Of a DNA stretch of 12,262 nt, positions 1-7,501 are shown piece after piece; positions within the stretch are counted from its first letter, which is position 1, and each line of letters begins with the position of its first letter. The stretch spans positions 1 to 12,262 of the forward strand of contig JAAYYM010000580.1 of NCBI GenBank assembly GCA_012515365.1, written 5' to 3'. Both the position numbers and the translations under genes were made by a program. This DNA is from Clostridia bacterium (GTDB lineage: Bacteria; Bacillota_A; Clostridia; Lachnospirales; Lachnospiraceae). The notes under the pieces were generated by a model. It ran no database searches. It saw only the letters and a program-made list of their open reading frames with translations, and was not told the DNA's origin.

Positions 1-85
1 AGCACCGGCATCTGAGGAGGTGGAATCCGAGTACGAATACGCAGCACCGGCATCTGAGGACGAAGCACCGGCAGCAGAATACGAA
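1..85 (+). repeat. In-frame short repeat encoding APASE / AEYE-type linker units
   Basis: The 18-mer agcaccggcatctgagga occurs exactly at 1-18 and 43-60, a 42-bp (14-codon) period. A degenerate third copy (agcaccggcagcagaatac) follows at 64-82. The units encode APASEE, APASED and APAAEY, separated by Glu/Tyr-rich stretches. The array probably continues upstream of the window. It forms the low-complexity linker of the vWA protein and may vary in copy number by slippage or recombination. Confidence 0.75.
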
Positions 86-1681
86 GCAACTACAGGATAT
101 GAAGCAGCGCAAGAAAGTATGGCAGCAGATTCTTATGACGCAGGATATCAGTCAAATGCGGGAAAAACCAACGCTGTACAATCCTTTGGTGCTGAAAAGA
201 GCAAGGAAGCCAGAGGCATTACTTATGCAGATGAAGAATCCTATCATCCATATGATGAATATTCGACAGAAGAATATAAAGACATAGAAGAGTCGGGGTT
301 TAAGATGGTTAAAAACTCACCATTATCCACATTTTCAGCAGATGTTGATACAGCATCATACAGTAACTTACGTAGGATGATCAATGATGGATACCGCATG
401 GAAGATATCCCGGCAGGTGCAGTCAGAATAGAAGAAATGATCAATTATTTTGATTATCATTATAAGAGCCCACGTGGAAGTGATCCATTTTCAGTGACAA
501 CGGAAATCGGAGACTGCCCATGGAATCAGGATACAAAGCTTATGATGGTTGGCATTGCAAGTGAAGAGGTGTCGCTCGATGAAATCAAAGGAAATAATTT
601 GGTTTTCTTACTTGATGTGTCAGGTTCAATGTCAGATGAAGATAAACTACCACTCCTACAAAAAGCATTCTCCATGCTTGCTGACAATTTGACAGAAAAT
701 GATTGTGTATCAATCGTTACATATGCAGGCGATGACCGTATCGTTTTAGAAGGCGCAAGTGGCAGCAACAGCAGAAAGATCAAAAAAGCCATCAATAATT
801 TAGAAGCAGGCGGTTCAACAGCCGGAAGTAAAGGTATCAAAACAGCATATAAAATAGCAGAAGAATACTACATCAAAGGTGGCAATAACAGAGTCATACT
901 TGCAACAGATGGTGATTTGAATGTGGGATTAACCAGTGAAAGTGAACTGGCTTCATTGATCGAGGAAGAGCGCGAAACAGGCATTTTCTTATCTGTACTT
1001 GGATTTGGTACTGATAATATCAAAGATAATAAGATGGAAACCCTTGCGGATAAAGGAAACGGAAATTATGCGTATATAGATGGAGTCAGAGAAGCAAAAA
1101 AAGTGTTAGTAGATGAAATGGGTGCCACACTTTTAACCATAGCAAAGGATGTGAAATTTCAGGTAGAATTTAATCCGGCAATTGTAAAAGGCTATCGTCT
1201 CATCGGCTATGATAATCGAGCTCTTGCAGCAGAAGATTTTAACGATGACAAAAAGGATGCCGGAGAAGTAGGCGCAGGACATAGCGTAACTGCACTATAT
1301 GAAATCGTAACAGTAGAAGATGATATGCCAAAAGATACAGGAATCGATTTAAAGTATCAGGACAACAATCAGACGTCAAAAGAAACACAGCGTTACTCAA
1401 AAGATATGGAATGGCTGACTGTAAGCATCCGCTATAAAAAACCAAGTGCTTCAAAAAGTGAATTGATGGAAATCCCGGTGACAGGTAAATCTTATGTCAG
1501 AAATAACAGTGACAGCTTCTATTTTGCAGCAGCAGTAGCAGAGTTTGGCATGCTCCTTAAAAACAGCGAATACAAAGAAAGTATCAGCTGCGCAGACGTA
1601 ATAGATCTGCTTGAACAGTCTGATATCAGAGGAGATGAATATAAAGAAGAATTTTATGAGCTTGTGGATTTAATGAGATAA
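1..1681 (+). CDS. von Willebrand factor type A domain protein, YfbK family (5' truncated by window edge)
   Basis: The reading frame is already open at base 2, so the true start lies outside the window. The GTG at 20 has no ribosome binding site and sits inside a repeated coding motif. Numbered from that GTG, residues 1-90 are a low-complexity Glu/Tyr/Ala/Pro linker. Residues about 94-150 match the YfbK-type N-terminal region (STFSADVDTASYSNLRRM, then AVRIEEMINYF). Residues about 195-370 are a VWA domain with a complete MIDAS: DVSGS at 199-203, T267 in GGSTAG, and D297 in ATDGD. The rest resembles the C-terminal DUF3520 domain. MIDAS sites bind a divalent cation and mediate protein-protein contacts. 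YfbK homologues are usually exported or lipid-anchored, but no signal peptide is visible because the N-terminus is missing. The exact function is unknown. The 3' end overlaps the convergent DUF2085 gene by 28 bp. Confidence 0.9.
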   Translation, partial: APASEEVESEYEYAAPASEDEAPAAEYEATTGYEAAQESMAADSYDAGYQSNAGKTNAVQSFGAEKSKEARGITYADEESYHPYDEYSTEEYKDIEESGFKMVKNSPLSTFSADVDTASYSNLRRMINDGYRMEDIPAGAVRIEEMINYFDYHYKSPRGSDPFSVTTEIGDCPWNQDTKLMMVGIASEEVSLDEIKGNNLVFLLDVSGSMSDEDKLPLLQKAFSMLADNLTENDCVSIVTYAGDDRIVLEGASGSNSRKIKKAINNLEAGGSTAGSKGIKTAYKIAEEYYIKGGNNRVILATDGDLNVGLTSESELASLIEEERETGIFLSVLGFGTDNIKDNKMETLADKGNGNYAYIDGVREAKKVLVDEMGATLLTIAKDVKFQVEFNPAIVKGYRLIGYDNRALAAEDFNDDKKDAGEVGAGHSVTALYEIVTVEDDMPKDTGIDLKYQDNNQTSKETQRYSKDMEWLTVSIRYKKPSASKSELMEIPVTGKSYVRNNSDSFYFAAAVAEFGMLLKNSEYKESISCADVIDLLEQSDIRGDEYKEEFYELVDLMR

Positions 1682-2088
1682 ACAATCTTACGAAATAAAA
1701 TAAAGTAAAGATTAAACAGACCAAACCCCCCGAGTATTCCGGTAACGAAACGACGGGGGTTTGTTGATGGTAATAGTTTGATTTCCTGTAATAACCAATC
1801 AAAACCCATCGTTCCAAGCATAACGAACGATGGTAAGAAGGGGAAAACAGCAAGACGACTAGGACGGGTTACGTCTATAGTCGTCTTGTCTTTGAAGCTG
1901 GCATTTTTTTGATGTAATATCAAGGCGATATTACAGACGACTGATAAAAACTGACCAATGGAAACACCTGTGCATCTGGCACATACAGGGAACTGCTTTC
2001 CTTTATAAAAGAAACTACGTTCCGGCATCTGGTGGCAGCCACTTAAGTTACCGATTGTTCGAATGAGCTCTAATAAACGCTGCTTCAT
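1654..2088 (-). CDS. DUF2085 family membrane protein
   Basis: This 144-residue protein carries the DUF2085 signature: GCHQ at 17-20, PERS at 22-25, the FPVCARCTG motif with C36 and C39, and a late NPRRFVTG motif near 110-117. Three hydrophobic stretches (about 42-60, 80-101, 115-137) suggest an integral membrane protein. The Cys/His residues could bind metal, but the family's function is not established. I chose the ATG at 2088 because it overlaps the stop of the upstream zinc-ribbon gene (TGATG), a typical coupled start, and because family members begin close to this point. An in-frame ATG at 2115 would add nine residues (MPDLWTPIL). The gene runs 28 bp into the end of the convergent vWA gene. 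Confidence 0.85.
   Translation of the reverse strand: MKQRLLELIRTIGNLSGCHQMPERSFFYKGKQFPVCARCTGVSIGQFLSVVCNIALILHQKNASFKDKTTIDVTRPSRLAVFPFLPSFVMLGTMGFDWLLQEIKLLPSTNPRRFVTGILGGFGLFNLYFILFRKIVYLIKSTSS
1722..1763. terminator. Possible weak hairpin between convergent genes
   Basis: CAAACCCCC at 1722-1730 pairs perfectly with GGGGGTTTG at 1755-1763, leaving a 24-nt loop. It lies just past the vWA stop codon and could slow transcription from either side. The loop is long and neither strand has a clean T-run after the stem. The bases also encode the conserved NPRR...GILGG segment of DUF2085, so the symmetry may be only a coding coincidence. Confidence 0.25.
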
Positions 2089-2318
2089 CAGAATCGGTGT
2101 CCACAGGTCTGGCATATGTGAATGATCTTTGTGGTAGTAGTAGTTTTACTTTTTCCTTTACCCATGCCACACAGACCACATAATATTCCAGGAATGTTAA
2201 ATAACAAATATCCAAGACATGCTTTTATCCATCCAAACCCCTTCGTTTTCGTGTCGGTTGTAGTTGATGAGGCCGTTTGTGTTAAAATTTGATTACTTCC
2301 GCATTTAGGACATATCAT
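2088..2318 (-). CDS. Small zinc-ribbon protein with hydrophobic centre
   Basis: This is a 76-residue protein with paired knuckles at its two ends: CPKCG (C3, C6) and CQTCG (C69, C72), which would close one zinc ribbon. Between them lie a Thr/Ser-rich stretch, a hydrophobic segment at about 31-51 rich in Gly, Leu, Ile and Cys, and a Lys/Thr-rich stretch. The start is fixed by GAGGAGG (complement of 2327-2333) eight bases upstream. The hydrophobic core may insert in or lie on the membrane. The gene is translationally coupled to the DUF2085 gene, so the two may act together. No specific function can be assigned. Confidence 0.8.
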   Translation of the reverse strand: MICPKCGSNQILTQTASSTTTDTKTKGFGWIKACLGYLLFNIPGILCGLCGMGKGKSKTTTTTKIIHICQTCGHRF

Positions 2319-2360
2319 TTAGCATTCCTCCTCTGTTTTGCAATGTGCTTTGCGAATATA

Positions 2361-2389
2361 AATATAACAAAATAATTCGGGCAATACAA
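2361..2389 (-). promoter_or_regulatory. Candidate sigma-A promoter for zinc-ribbon/DUF2085 unit
   Basis: Read on the minus strand, a -35-like TTGTAT (complement of 2384-2389) is followed after 17 bases by TATATT (complement of 2361-2366). Transcription would start near 2354, giving a leader of about 35 nt with a strong GAGGAGG. The -35 is a weak match; the -10 matches 5 of 6. Confidence 0.45.
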
Positions 2390-2390
2390 T

Positions 2391-2421
2391 TTACAAATGT
2401 CACTTTTTTAGTTACTATAGT
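2391..2421 (+). promoter_or_regulatory. Candidate promoter for the aldo/keto reductase gene
   Basis: A -35-like TTACAA at 2391-2396 is followed after 16 bases by TACTAT (2413-2418), or after 19 bases by TATAGT (2416-2421). Both -10 choices lie inside a palindrome. The promoter is back to back with the minus-strand promoter, the two -35 boxes being about one base apart. Confidence 0.4.
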
Positions 2422-2432
2422 AATGAAGTGAC
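2399..2432. promoter_or_regulatory. Inverted-repeat operator candidate over the reductase promoter
   Basis: A perfect 12-bp palindrome, TTACTATAGTAA, spans 2412-2423 on top of the predicted -10. It is flanked by a perfect 7-bp inverted pair, GTCACTT at 2399-2405 and AAGTGAC at 2426-2432, whose centre lies 2 bp from that of the inner palindrome. Nested symmetry over a -10 box is typical of a site for a dimeric winged-helix repressor (MarR, HxlR or similar). No regulator gene is in the window, so the binding protein is unknown. Confidence 0.5.
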
Positions 2433-2469
2433 TGGTTTATTTAGTATTTGTGACAAGGAGAAAATAAAA

Positions 2470-3627
2470 ATGGAATACAGAAAAATGAAAAAGCATGGAC
2501 TTGAAGTCTCACTGTTAGGATTTGGGTGCATGCGTTTTCCTTTGAATACAGCAGGAAAAATCAATTCTGCAAGGGCTATGAAAATGATTGATACTGCATA
2601 TAAAGCGGGTGTGAATTATTTTGATACAGCTTATCTTTATCATAATGGTGAAAGCGAAACATTCGTTGGAACAGCATTAAAAAAATATGAAAGAAGCAGT
2701 TTCTTTTTAACCACAAAGCTGCCATGTTTTCTGATTGATTCGCTGGATCAGGCAAAAGAAATATTCGAAGAGCAGCTGAAACGGCTTCAGGTAGAGTATC
2801 TGGATTTTTATCTGTTGCATGCGCTGAACCGCACATCGTATGATAAAATGAAGGAACTTGGAATTGTTGACTGGATGAGTCAGCTAAAAAAAGAGGGGCG
2901 CATTCATCATTGGGGATTTTCTTTTCATGATGATTATGAAGCTTTTTCTTACATTATAAAGGATCAGGACTGGGATATTTGTCAAATACAGCTCAACTAT
3001 ATGGATACAGAGTTTCAGGCAGGCATGAAAGGCTACAAGCTGGCTGAAAAATTAGGAATACCGCTTGTGGTCATGGAACCGGTCAGAGGAGGCTCTCTTG
3101 CAGGATTTTCGCTAGAACTGGAGGAACCCTTCAGAGAATGCAACAAAAAAGCTTCGATCGCTTCATATGCGCTCCGCTGGGTAGGAAGCTGCTCACATGT
3201 CAATGTCATTTTGAGTGGCATGTCCACACTCGAACAGGTACGTGACAATATTAACAGCTTTTCACCTTTTGTACCATTGTCACCAAAGGAGCAGATCGCT
3301 GTACTGAAGGTGTCAAATGAACTTAAGAAAAAGACGAATGTCATGTGTACAGGATGTGCCTACTGCATGCCATGTCCAAAGGGCGTTAATATACCTGAGA
3401 ACTTTACGATCTGGAATGATTATGGAATTTACGACAATATAGATAGTTCAAGGTGGGCATGGACGCAGGGAATTAGTGAATCTGAAAAAGCGAAGAATTG
3501 TGTGAGCTGTGGTCTGTGTGAAAATGCATGCCCTCAGGAACTTCCGATCAGGTCGCTTTTGAAACGACTTCAGACAGAAATGGACGAGGCGATAAAAACT
3601 TCGCAGGAAACTTGCGAAAATGACTAA
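2470..3627 (+). CDS. Aldo/keto reductase with C-terminal 2x[4Fe-4S] domain
   Basis: This 385-residue protein has an N-terminal aldo/keto reductase TIM barrel (about 1-285) with the catalytic tetrad visible: D52 and Y57 in FDTAYLYHNG, K83 in TTK, and H117 in LLH. The tail carries two iron-sulfur motifs: C293, C296, C299, C302 (CxxCxxCxxCP) and C344, C347, C350, C354 (CxxCxxCxxxCP). This fusion is common in anaerobic Clostridia, where electrons may pass through ferredoxin-like clusters as well as NAD(P)H. The substrate is unknown. The start is ATG 2470, with AAGGAG (2455-2460) nine bases upstream. An in-frame GTG at 2428 lies inside the operator and lacks a ribosome binding site. The gene has its own candidate promoter and operator, so it may respond to a redox or chemical signal. 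Confidence 0.92.
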   Translation: MEYRKMKKHGLEVSLLGFGCMRFPLNTAGKINSARAMKMIDTAYKAGVNYFDTAYLYHNGESETFVGTALKKYERSSFFLTTKLPCFLIDSLDQAKEIFEEQLKRLQVEYLDFYLLHALNRTSYDKMKELGIVDWMSQLKKEGRIHHWGFSFHDDYEAFSYIIKDQDWDICQIQLNYMDTEFQAGMKGYKLAEKLGIPLVVMEPVRGGSLAGFSLELEEPFRECNKKASIASYALRWVGSCSHVNVILSGMSTLEQVRDNINSFSPFVPLSPKEQIAVLKVSNELKKKTNVMCTGCAYCMPCPKGVNIPENFTIWNDYGIYDNIDSSRWAWTQGISESEKAKNCVSCGLCENACPQELPIRSLLKRLQTEMDEAIKTSQETCEND

Positions 3628-3640
3628 TAGAGGGTATAAT
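3612..3640 (+). promoter_or_regulatory. Sigma-A promoter for glnS
   Basis: TTGCGA (3612-3617, 4 of 6 to consensus) is followed by a 17-base spacer and a consensus TATAAT (3635-3640). The -35 lies within the last codons of the aldo/keto reductase gene. Transcription would start near 3647, about 48 nt before the glnS ATG. No T-box leader fits in that space. Confidence 0.65.
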
Positions 3641-3694
3641 ACCGATAGATTATAAATGCGTTTTATGAAAAAATAGATGAAGGAAGTTTGCAGC

Positions 3695-5377
3695 ATGGAT
3701 AACAAGGAAAATGAAGTAGTATCTAAGAATTTTATTGAGCAGATCATCGAAAAGGATCTTGCAGATGGTGCATATAAAGAAATCTGTACCAGATTTCCAC
3801 CGGAGCCAAACGGATATCTGCATATTGGACATGCAAAATCCATACTTTTAAATTATGGACTGGCATGTAAATATCAGGGAAAGTTTAATCTGCGCTTTGA
3901 TGATACCAATCCTACGAAGGAAGATATCGAGTTTGTAGAGTCAATCAAAGCAGATGTTGAATGGCTGGGTGCTGACTGGGAGGATCGTTTGTTTTTTGCA
4001 TCAAATTATTTTCCCCAGATGTATGAAGCAGCTCTCAAATTGATTCAAAAAGGAAAAGCATATGTCTGTGAACTGACGGCTGATGAAATCAGAGAATACA
4101 GAGGAACCCTAACAGAAGCAGGAAAAGAAAGTCCATATCGTAATCGCAGTGTGGAAGAAAATATTGATTTATTTGAGCGAATGAAAAACGGTGAATTTGA
4201 AGATGGAACGAAGGTCCTTCGCGCCAAGATCGACATGGCATCTCCCAATATGAACATGAGAGATCCTGTTATTTACCGTGTTGCTCATATGACACATCAT
4301 AATACCGGAGATAAGTGGTGCATCTATCCGATGTATGATTTTGCACATCCGATCGAGGATGCCATCGAGGGCGTGACACACTCTATTTGTACCTTAGAAT
4401 TTGAGGATCACAGACCGCTTTATGACTGGGTAGTCAGAGAACTAGAATATCCGCATCCACCTAAACAGATCGAATTTGCTAAATTATATCTGACCAATGT
4501 TGTTACAGGAAAGCGCTATATTAAAAAGATGGTGCAGGATGGAATTGTTGATGGATGGGATGATCCAAGACTTGTATCGATCGCTGCATTAAAACGTCGC
4601 GGTTTCACACCGGAATCCATTAGAATGTTTGTGGAGCTTTGTGGTGTATCAAAAGCAAACTCTTCTGTTGACTATGCAATGCTTGAATACTGTATCCGTG
4701 AAGATTTGAAACTTAAAAAACCAAGAATGATGGCCGTACTCGATCCGATCAAGCTGATTATTGATAATTATCCGGAAGATCAGGTCGAATATCTGGATGT
4801 TGCAAATAATTTGGAAAATGAAGAGCTTGGATTCCGTAAAGTACCGTTTGGCCGTGAACTCTATATCGACCGTGAGGACTTTATGGAAGAGCCGCCAAAG
4901 AAATACTTCCGATTATTCCCGGGCAATGAAGTCCGTCTGATGCATGCGTATTTTGTAAAATGTGAAAGCTTTGTAAAAGATGAAAATGGAACTGTAACTG
5001 AGGTTCATTGTACGTATGATCCGTTAACCAAATGTGGAAGTGGATTTAGTGAACGTAAGGTGAAGGGAACCATTCACTGGGTACCGGCGAATGATGCGGT
5101 AAAAGCAGAAATACGTTTGTATGAAAATATCATTGATGAAGAAAAAGGTGTTTACAATGAAGACGGCTCATTAAATCTGAATCCGGATTCACTTAAAATA
5201 TTGAAAAACTGCTATGTAGAACCAAGCTTTGATTCGGCAAAGGCCTATGACAGTTATCAATTTGTAAGACAAGGTTTCTTCTGTGTAGATGCTAAGGATT
5301 CAAAGCCTGATGCACTTGTATTTAACAGAATCGTTTCCTTGAAAAGTTCGTTTAAATTACCAAACCAGACAAACTAA
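3695..5377 (+). CDS. glnS: Glutaminyl-tRNA synthetase
   Basis: This 560-residue class I aminoacyl-tRNA synthetase attaches glutamine to tRNA-Gln in the cytoplasm. The Rossmann fold begins with [17 protein letters not shown] (HIGH at 43-46), followed by LRFDDTNP. The stretch VDGWDDPRL and the [12 protein letters not shown] segment are typical of GlnRS. The KMSKS-equivalent loop reads VVTGKR (269-274), so only the Lys-Arg end of the E. coli-type MSKR is kept. The C-terminal half has the beta-barrel anticodon-binding domains ([22 protein letters not shown] and the [14 protein letters not shown] region). I chose ATG 3695 because AAGGAAG (3680-3686) lies eight bases upstream. An ATG at 3677 would add six residues and lacks a ribosome binding site. 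Length is normal for the family. Confidence 0.96.
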   Translation: MDNKENEVVSKNFIEQIIEKDLADGAYKEICTRFPPEPNGYLHIGHAKSILLNYGLACKYQGKFNLRFDDTNPTKEDIEFVESIKADVEWLGADWEDRLFFASNYFPQMYEAALKLIQKGKAYVCELTADEIREYRGTLTEAGKESPYRNRSVEENIDLFERMKNGEFEDGTKVLRAKIDMASPNMNMRDPVIYRVAHMTHHNTGDKWCIYPMYDFAHPIEDAIEGVTHSICTLEFEDHRPLYDWVVRELEYPHPPKQIEFAKLYLTNVVTGKRYIKKMVQDGIVDGWDDPRLVSIAALKRRGFTPESIRMFVELCGVSKANSSVDYAMLEYCIREDLKLKKPRMMAVLDPIKLIIDNYPEDQVEYLDVANNLENEELGFRKVPFGRELYIDREDFMEEPPKKYFRLFPGNEVRLMHAYFVKCESFVKDENGTVTEVHCTYDPLTKCGSGFSERKVKGTIHWVPANDAVKAEIRLYENIIDEEKGVYNEDGSLNLNPDSLKILKNCYVEPSFDSAKAYDSYQFVRQGFFCVDAKDSKPDALVFNRIVSLKSSFKLPNQTN

Positions 5378-5382
5378 GGAGG
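5376..5382 (+). promoter_or_regulatory. Shine-Dalgarno overlapping glnS stop codon
   Basis: AAGGAGG uses the last two bases of the glnS TAA and sits seven bases before ATG 5390. Translation of the DUF2225 gene is therefore likely coupled to termination on glnS. Confidence 0.8.
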
Positions 5383-5389
5383 AATATTT

Positions 5390-6232
5390 ATGGGATTATT
5401 ATCAGGATTGGATCAGTTTGGTCTTGGCAATTTAGAAAATGAAGATTTATATGAAAAAAAGAAGGTAGCACAAGCACCTTCTGTAACAGATACAAAAGCT
5501 ACGAAAGAACAAACGGAAGCTGAGTGTATCTTTGATAAAAGCTATACATGTCCGGTATGCGACAAAGATATCAAGGTAAAGACTGTGAAGGTCGGAAAAG
5601 CAAAATTAATAGCGACCGACATGGATCTGCGTCCGAAGTATGATAAGCTTGATACAATTAAATATGATATCATTGCCTGCCCACATTGTGGGTATGCATC
5701 ACTTTCAAGATATTTCGGATCACTGTCTGTTCAACAGACTAGATTAATTAAAGAAAAGGTATCAAAGAATTTTAAGTCATTACCTGAAAAAAAGATTTAT
5801 TCTTATGACGACGCATTAGAACGCTACAAGCTTGCTTTGGCAAACGCAATTGTCAGACATGGCAAAGCAAGTGAGAAGGCATACATATGCCTTAAGATGG
5901 CATGGCTTGTAAGAGGTAAGATGGAAGAACTGGATCAGAATGATCCGGATTATCAGACAAATCTCAAACAGCGCAAGACAGATGAGGCAGAAATGCTTAA
6001 GAGCAGTCTGGAAGGATTTATGACAGCCAGACAGTCAGAAGATTTCCCGATGTGCGGCATGGATGAAACGACAGTAGATTATCTGATCGCAGTAACAGCA
6101 ATGAAATTTGAACGTTTTGATCTTGCAGAAAAGATGATTAGCGGTATCTTGGTATCGCCGGGTGCGAACTCCAGAATGAAGGATAAAACACGCGATCTAA
6201 GAGATATGCTAAAAGAGTTAAAACATAAATGA
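5390..6232 (+). CDS. DUF2225 family zinc-ribbon protein
   Basis: This 280-residue soluble protein has no signal peptide. CPVC (C54, C57) and CPHCG (C97, C100) form a probable zinc ribbon around the conserved DMDLRPKYDKLDTIKYD stretch of DUF2225. The remainder, from about residue 125, is helical with Ala/Leu/Tyr spacing suggestive of TPR-like repeats (YKLALANAIVRHG, then AEKMISGILVSPGANSRMKDK). The family's function is unknown. The gene starts 12 bp after glnS with an overlapping ribosome binding site, so it is co-transcribed with glnS. The block ends at a strong hairpin. Confidence 0.88.
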   Translation: MGLLSGLDQFGLGNLENEDLYEKKKVAQAPSVTDTKATKEQTEAECIFDKSYTCPVCDKDIKVKTVKVGKAKLIATDMDLRPKYDKLDTIKYDIIACPHCGYASLSRYFGSLSVQQTRLIKEKVSKNFKSLPEKKIYSYDDALERYKLALANAIVRHGKASEKAYICLKMAWLVRGKMEELDQNDPDYQTNLKQRKTDEAEMLKSSLEGFMTARQSEDFPMCGMDETTVDYLIAVTAMKFERFDLAEKMISGILVSPGANSRMKDKTRDLRDMLKELKHK

Positions 6233-6236
6233 GTAA

Positions 6237-6270
6237 TATAAAAGATACGGAAGTGTCCGTATCTTTTATA
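6237..6270. terminator. Bidirectional intrinsic terminator
   Basis: A perfect 15-bp stem (6237-6251 with 6256-6270) has an AGTG loop. The core AAAGATACGGA / TCCGTATCTTT gives an A-run before and a T-run after on both strands. It sits five bases after the DUF2225 stop and 14 bases before the end of the convergent minus-strand gene, so it probably serves both. Confidence 0.85.
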
Positions 6271-6283
6271 AGGAATAAATATT

Positions 6284-6550
6284 CTATTCATCTGCTTCAT
6301 CTTGATCGGCTTGATCTATCTGATCAGTCTGCTCAGTTTTAGATGCAGTAAAATCAAGAGGAACATATTCTCTTTTAAGTTCTTTTGCTGTGGTGTCTGT
6401 TACAGAATCATCTTCAAAAAAGTCTGTCGGATCCTCATCACAATCTTTATTTTGTTCAGTTTCATGCTTTTGTAAAAAATAATAAGCTCCGGCTGCTGCA
6501 ATTGCCGCAAAACCGGCGAACATCATGAACTTTTTAAACTTTTTAGCCAT
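6284..6550 (-). CDS. Small single-pass membrane protein with acidic tail
   Basis: This is an 88-residue protein. A Lys-rich start (MAKKFKKF) precedes one hydrophobic helix at about 8-26 rich in Ala, Phe and Gly. The tail, from about residue 30, is strongly acidic and polar, with many Asp/Glu and several Gln, Asp and Thr repeats near the end. The positive N-terminus suggests an N-in orientation with the acidic tail outside, or a signal-anchor. GGAAAGGGG (complement of 6559-6567), eight bases upstream, supports the ATG. Short proteins of this shape are common in Clostridia. I do not recognise a named family. It is a lone gene ending at the shared terminator. Confidence 0.75.
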   Translation of the reverse strand: MAKKFKKFMMFAGFAAIAAAGAYYFLQKHETEQNKDCDEDPTDFFEDDSVTDTTAKELKREYVPLDFTASKTEQTDQIDQADQDEADE

Positions 6551-6589
6551 TTGGTATACCCCTTTCCATCATAGTATCTCAAGCATTAC

Positions 6590-6618
6590 ATTCTATTATT
6601 GTAATACTATTTTGCGAA
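6590..6618 (-). promoter_or_regulatory. Candidate promoter for small membrane protein
   Basis: On the minus strand TTCGCA (complement of 6613-6618) is followed after 17 bases by TAGAAT (complement of 6590-6595), matching consensus in 4 of 6 and 5 of 6 positions. The predicted leader is about 34 nt. Confidence 0.5.
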
Positions 6619-6619
6619 A

Positions 6620-6649
6620 TTGGGAAGAGAATATGTAAAAAAATAATAT
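6620..6649 (+). promoter_or_regulatory. Candidate promoter for the LiaF-like operon
   Basis: TTGGGA (6620-6625), then 18 bases, then TAATAT (6644-6649), each 4 of 6 to consensus. An alternative is TTGCGA (6612-6617) with TGTAAA (6634-6639) at a 16-base spacing. Either gives a leader of roughly 100 nt. I see no riboswitch or clear ECF sigma motif in the leader. Confidence 0.3.
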
Positions 6650-6751
6650 GTGCAGTTTTGCAAGGGAATTCGTGACAAATGTAACTGTAAAACGAACATC
6701 AAATCACTTAGTATTATCTTATACAAGGATAGCCGAAGGGAGAGGTCACAA

Positions 6752-7501
6752 ATGAATGATAATAGAAAAGCCGGAAATATCATATTAGGAATTGTACTGG
6801 TGGTTGCCGGATTAGGGTTTGCAGGAAATGCATTTAATTTATGGGATTTTAATCTGTTTTTTGAGGGATGGTGGACATTATTTATCATTATCCCCTGCGC
6901 AATCTCCATTATTTCAAGAGGTCCGCAAAAGGGAAGTCTGATTGGTCTGATGATCGGTATTGTCTTACTGATGTTAGCAAGAGATATCATCAGATGGAAT
7001 ACAATCGGAAATCTGATCATACCATTTATCCTGGTGGTTGTAGGACTTGGCATTATTCTGGACACGCGAAATCATAAAAAAAACCGCTTTAACAATCAAG
7101 ATGATTATTGCGAATTCGTGGATTCCACAACTGTAGAAGGTGGCAGCACAGCTAGTCAGGGAACTCAAGAGCCGGGAAAAAGAAAAGATATCTGTGCTAT
7201 TTTTGCAGGAAGAAAGATCACATATGAAAATGAAAATTTCTACGGAGCAAACATTGATGCAGTATTTGGCGGTGTTGAATTAGATCTTCGCCGTGCCTAT
7301 ATGAATGGCAATATTGAAATCAGTCTGACTAGTGTATTTGGTGGTGTAACTATATTTATGCCTGATAATGTTCGCGTAATCGTTGACAGTGTTCCGATTT
7401 TTGGTGGTGTTACAAACCATGCAGTCAATACAGTAGGTGATGTACGTGCAACTATTCATGTTAACGCAACCTGTATGTTTGGAGGAGCAGAAATCAAATG
7501 A
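6752..7501 (+). CDS. LiaF-like membrane protein
   Basis: This 249-residue protein has four predicted membrane helices at about 8-28, 38-55, 62-79 and 86-103, similar to LiaF N-terminal (DUF5668-like) segments. A cytoplasmic linker follows, then a C-terminal beta-rich LiaF-type domain. That domain repeats the FGG motif four times (172-174, 196-198, 217-219, 243-245), with VFGGVELDLRRAY as the clearest match. In Bacillus, LiaF restrains the LiaRS envelope-stress system. No kinase or response regulator gene is next to it here. I chose ATG 6752, preceded by GGGAGAGG at 6738-6745. An upstream in-frame ATG at 6650 would add 34 residues of non-hydrophobic sequence with no ribosome binding site. The stop overlaps the next start (ATGA). 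Confidence 0.8.
   Translation: MNDNRKAGNIILGIVLVVAGLGFAGNAFNLWDFNLFFEGWWTLFIIIPCAISIISRGPQKGSLIGLMIGIVLLMLARDIIRWNTIGNLIIPFILVVVGLGIILDTRNHKKNRFNNQDDYCEFVDSTTVEGGSTASQGTQEPGKRKDICAIFAGRKITYENENFYGANIDAVFGGVELDLRRAYMNGNIEISLTSVFGGVTIFMPDNVRVIVDSVPIFGGVTNHAVNTVGDVRATIHVNATCMFGGAEIK

Noticed and set aside
20..22. GTG as start of the vWA gene
   Set aside because: The frame is open upstream to the window edge and the codon sits within an in-frame repeat; no ribosome binding site precedes it.
2428..2469. Upstream GTG start for the aldo/keto reductase
   Set aside because: It would place the start inside the operator palindrome without a ribosome binding site, while ATG 2470 has AAGGAG at good spacing.
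3601..3617. TCGCA/TGCGA hairpin at the end of the aldo/keto reductase gene
   Set aside because: The stem is only five base pairs, has no T-run, and coincides with the -35 of the glnS promoter.
6650..6751. N-terminal extension of the LiaF-like protein
   Set aside because: The 34 extra residues are Cys/Lys-rich, not family-like, and lack a ribosome binding site; ATG 6752 has one.
6607..7065. Minus-strand open frame of 152 codons opposite the LiaF-like gene
   Set aside because: Its protein has no recognisable motif and it overlaps a well-supported gene; it is an antisense shadow.
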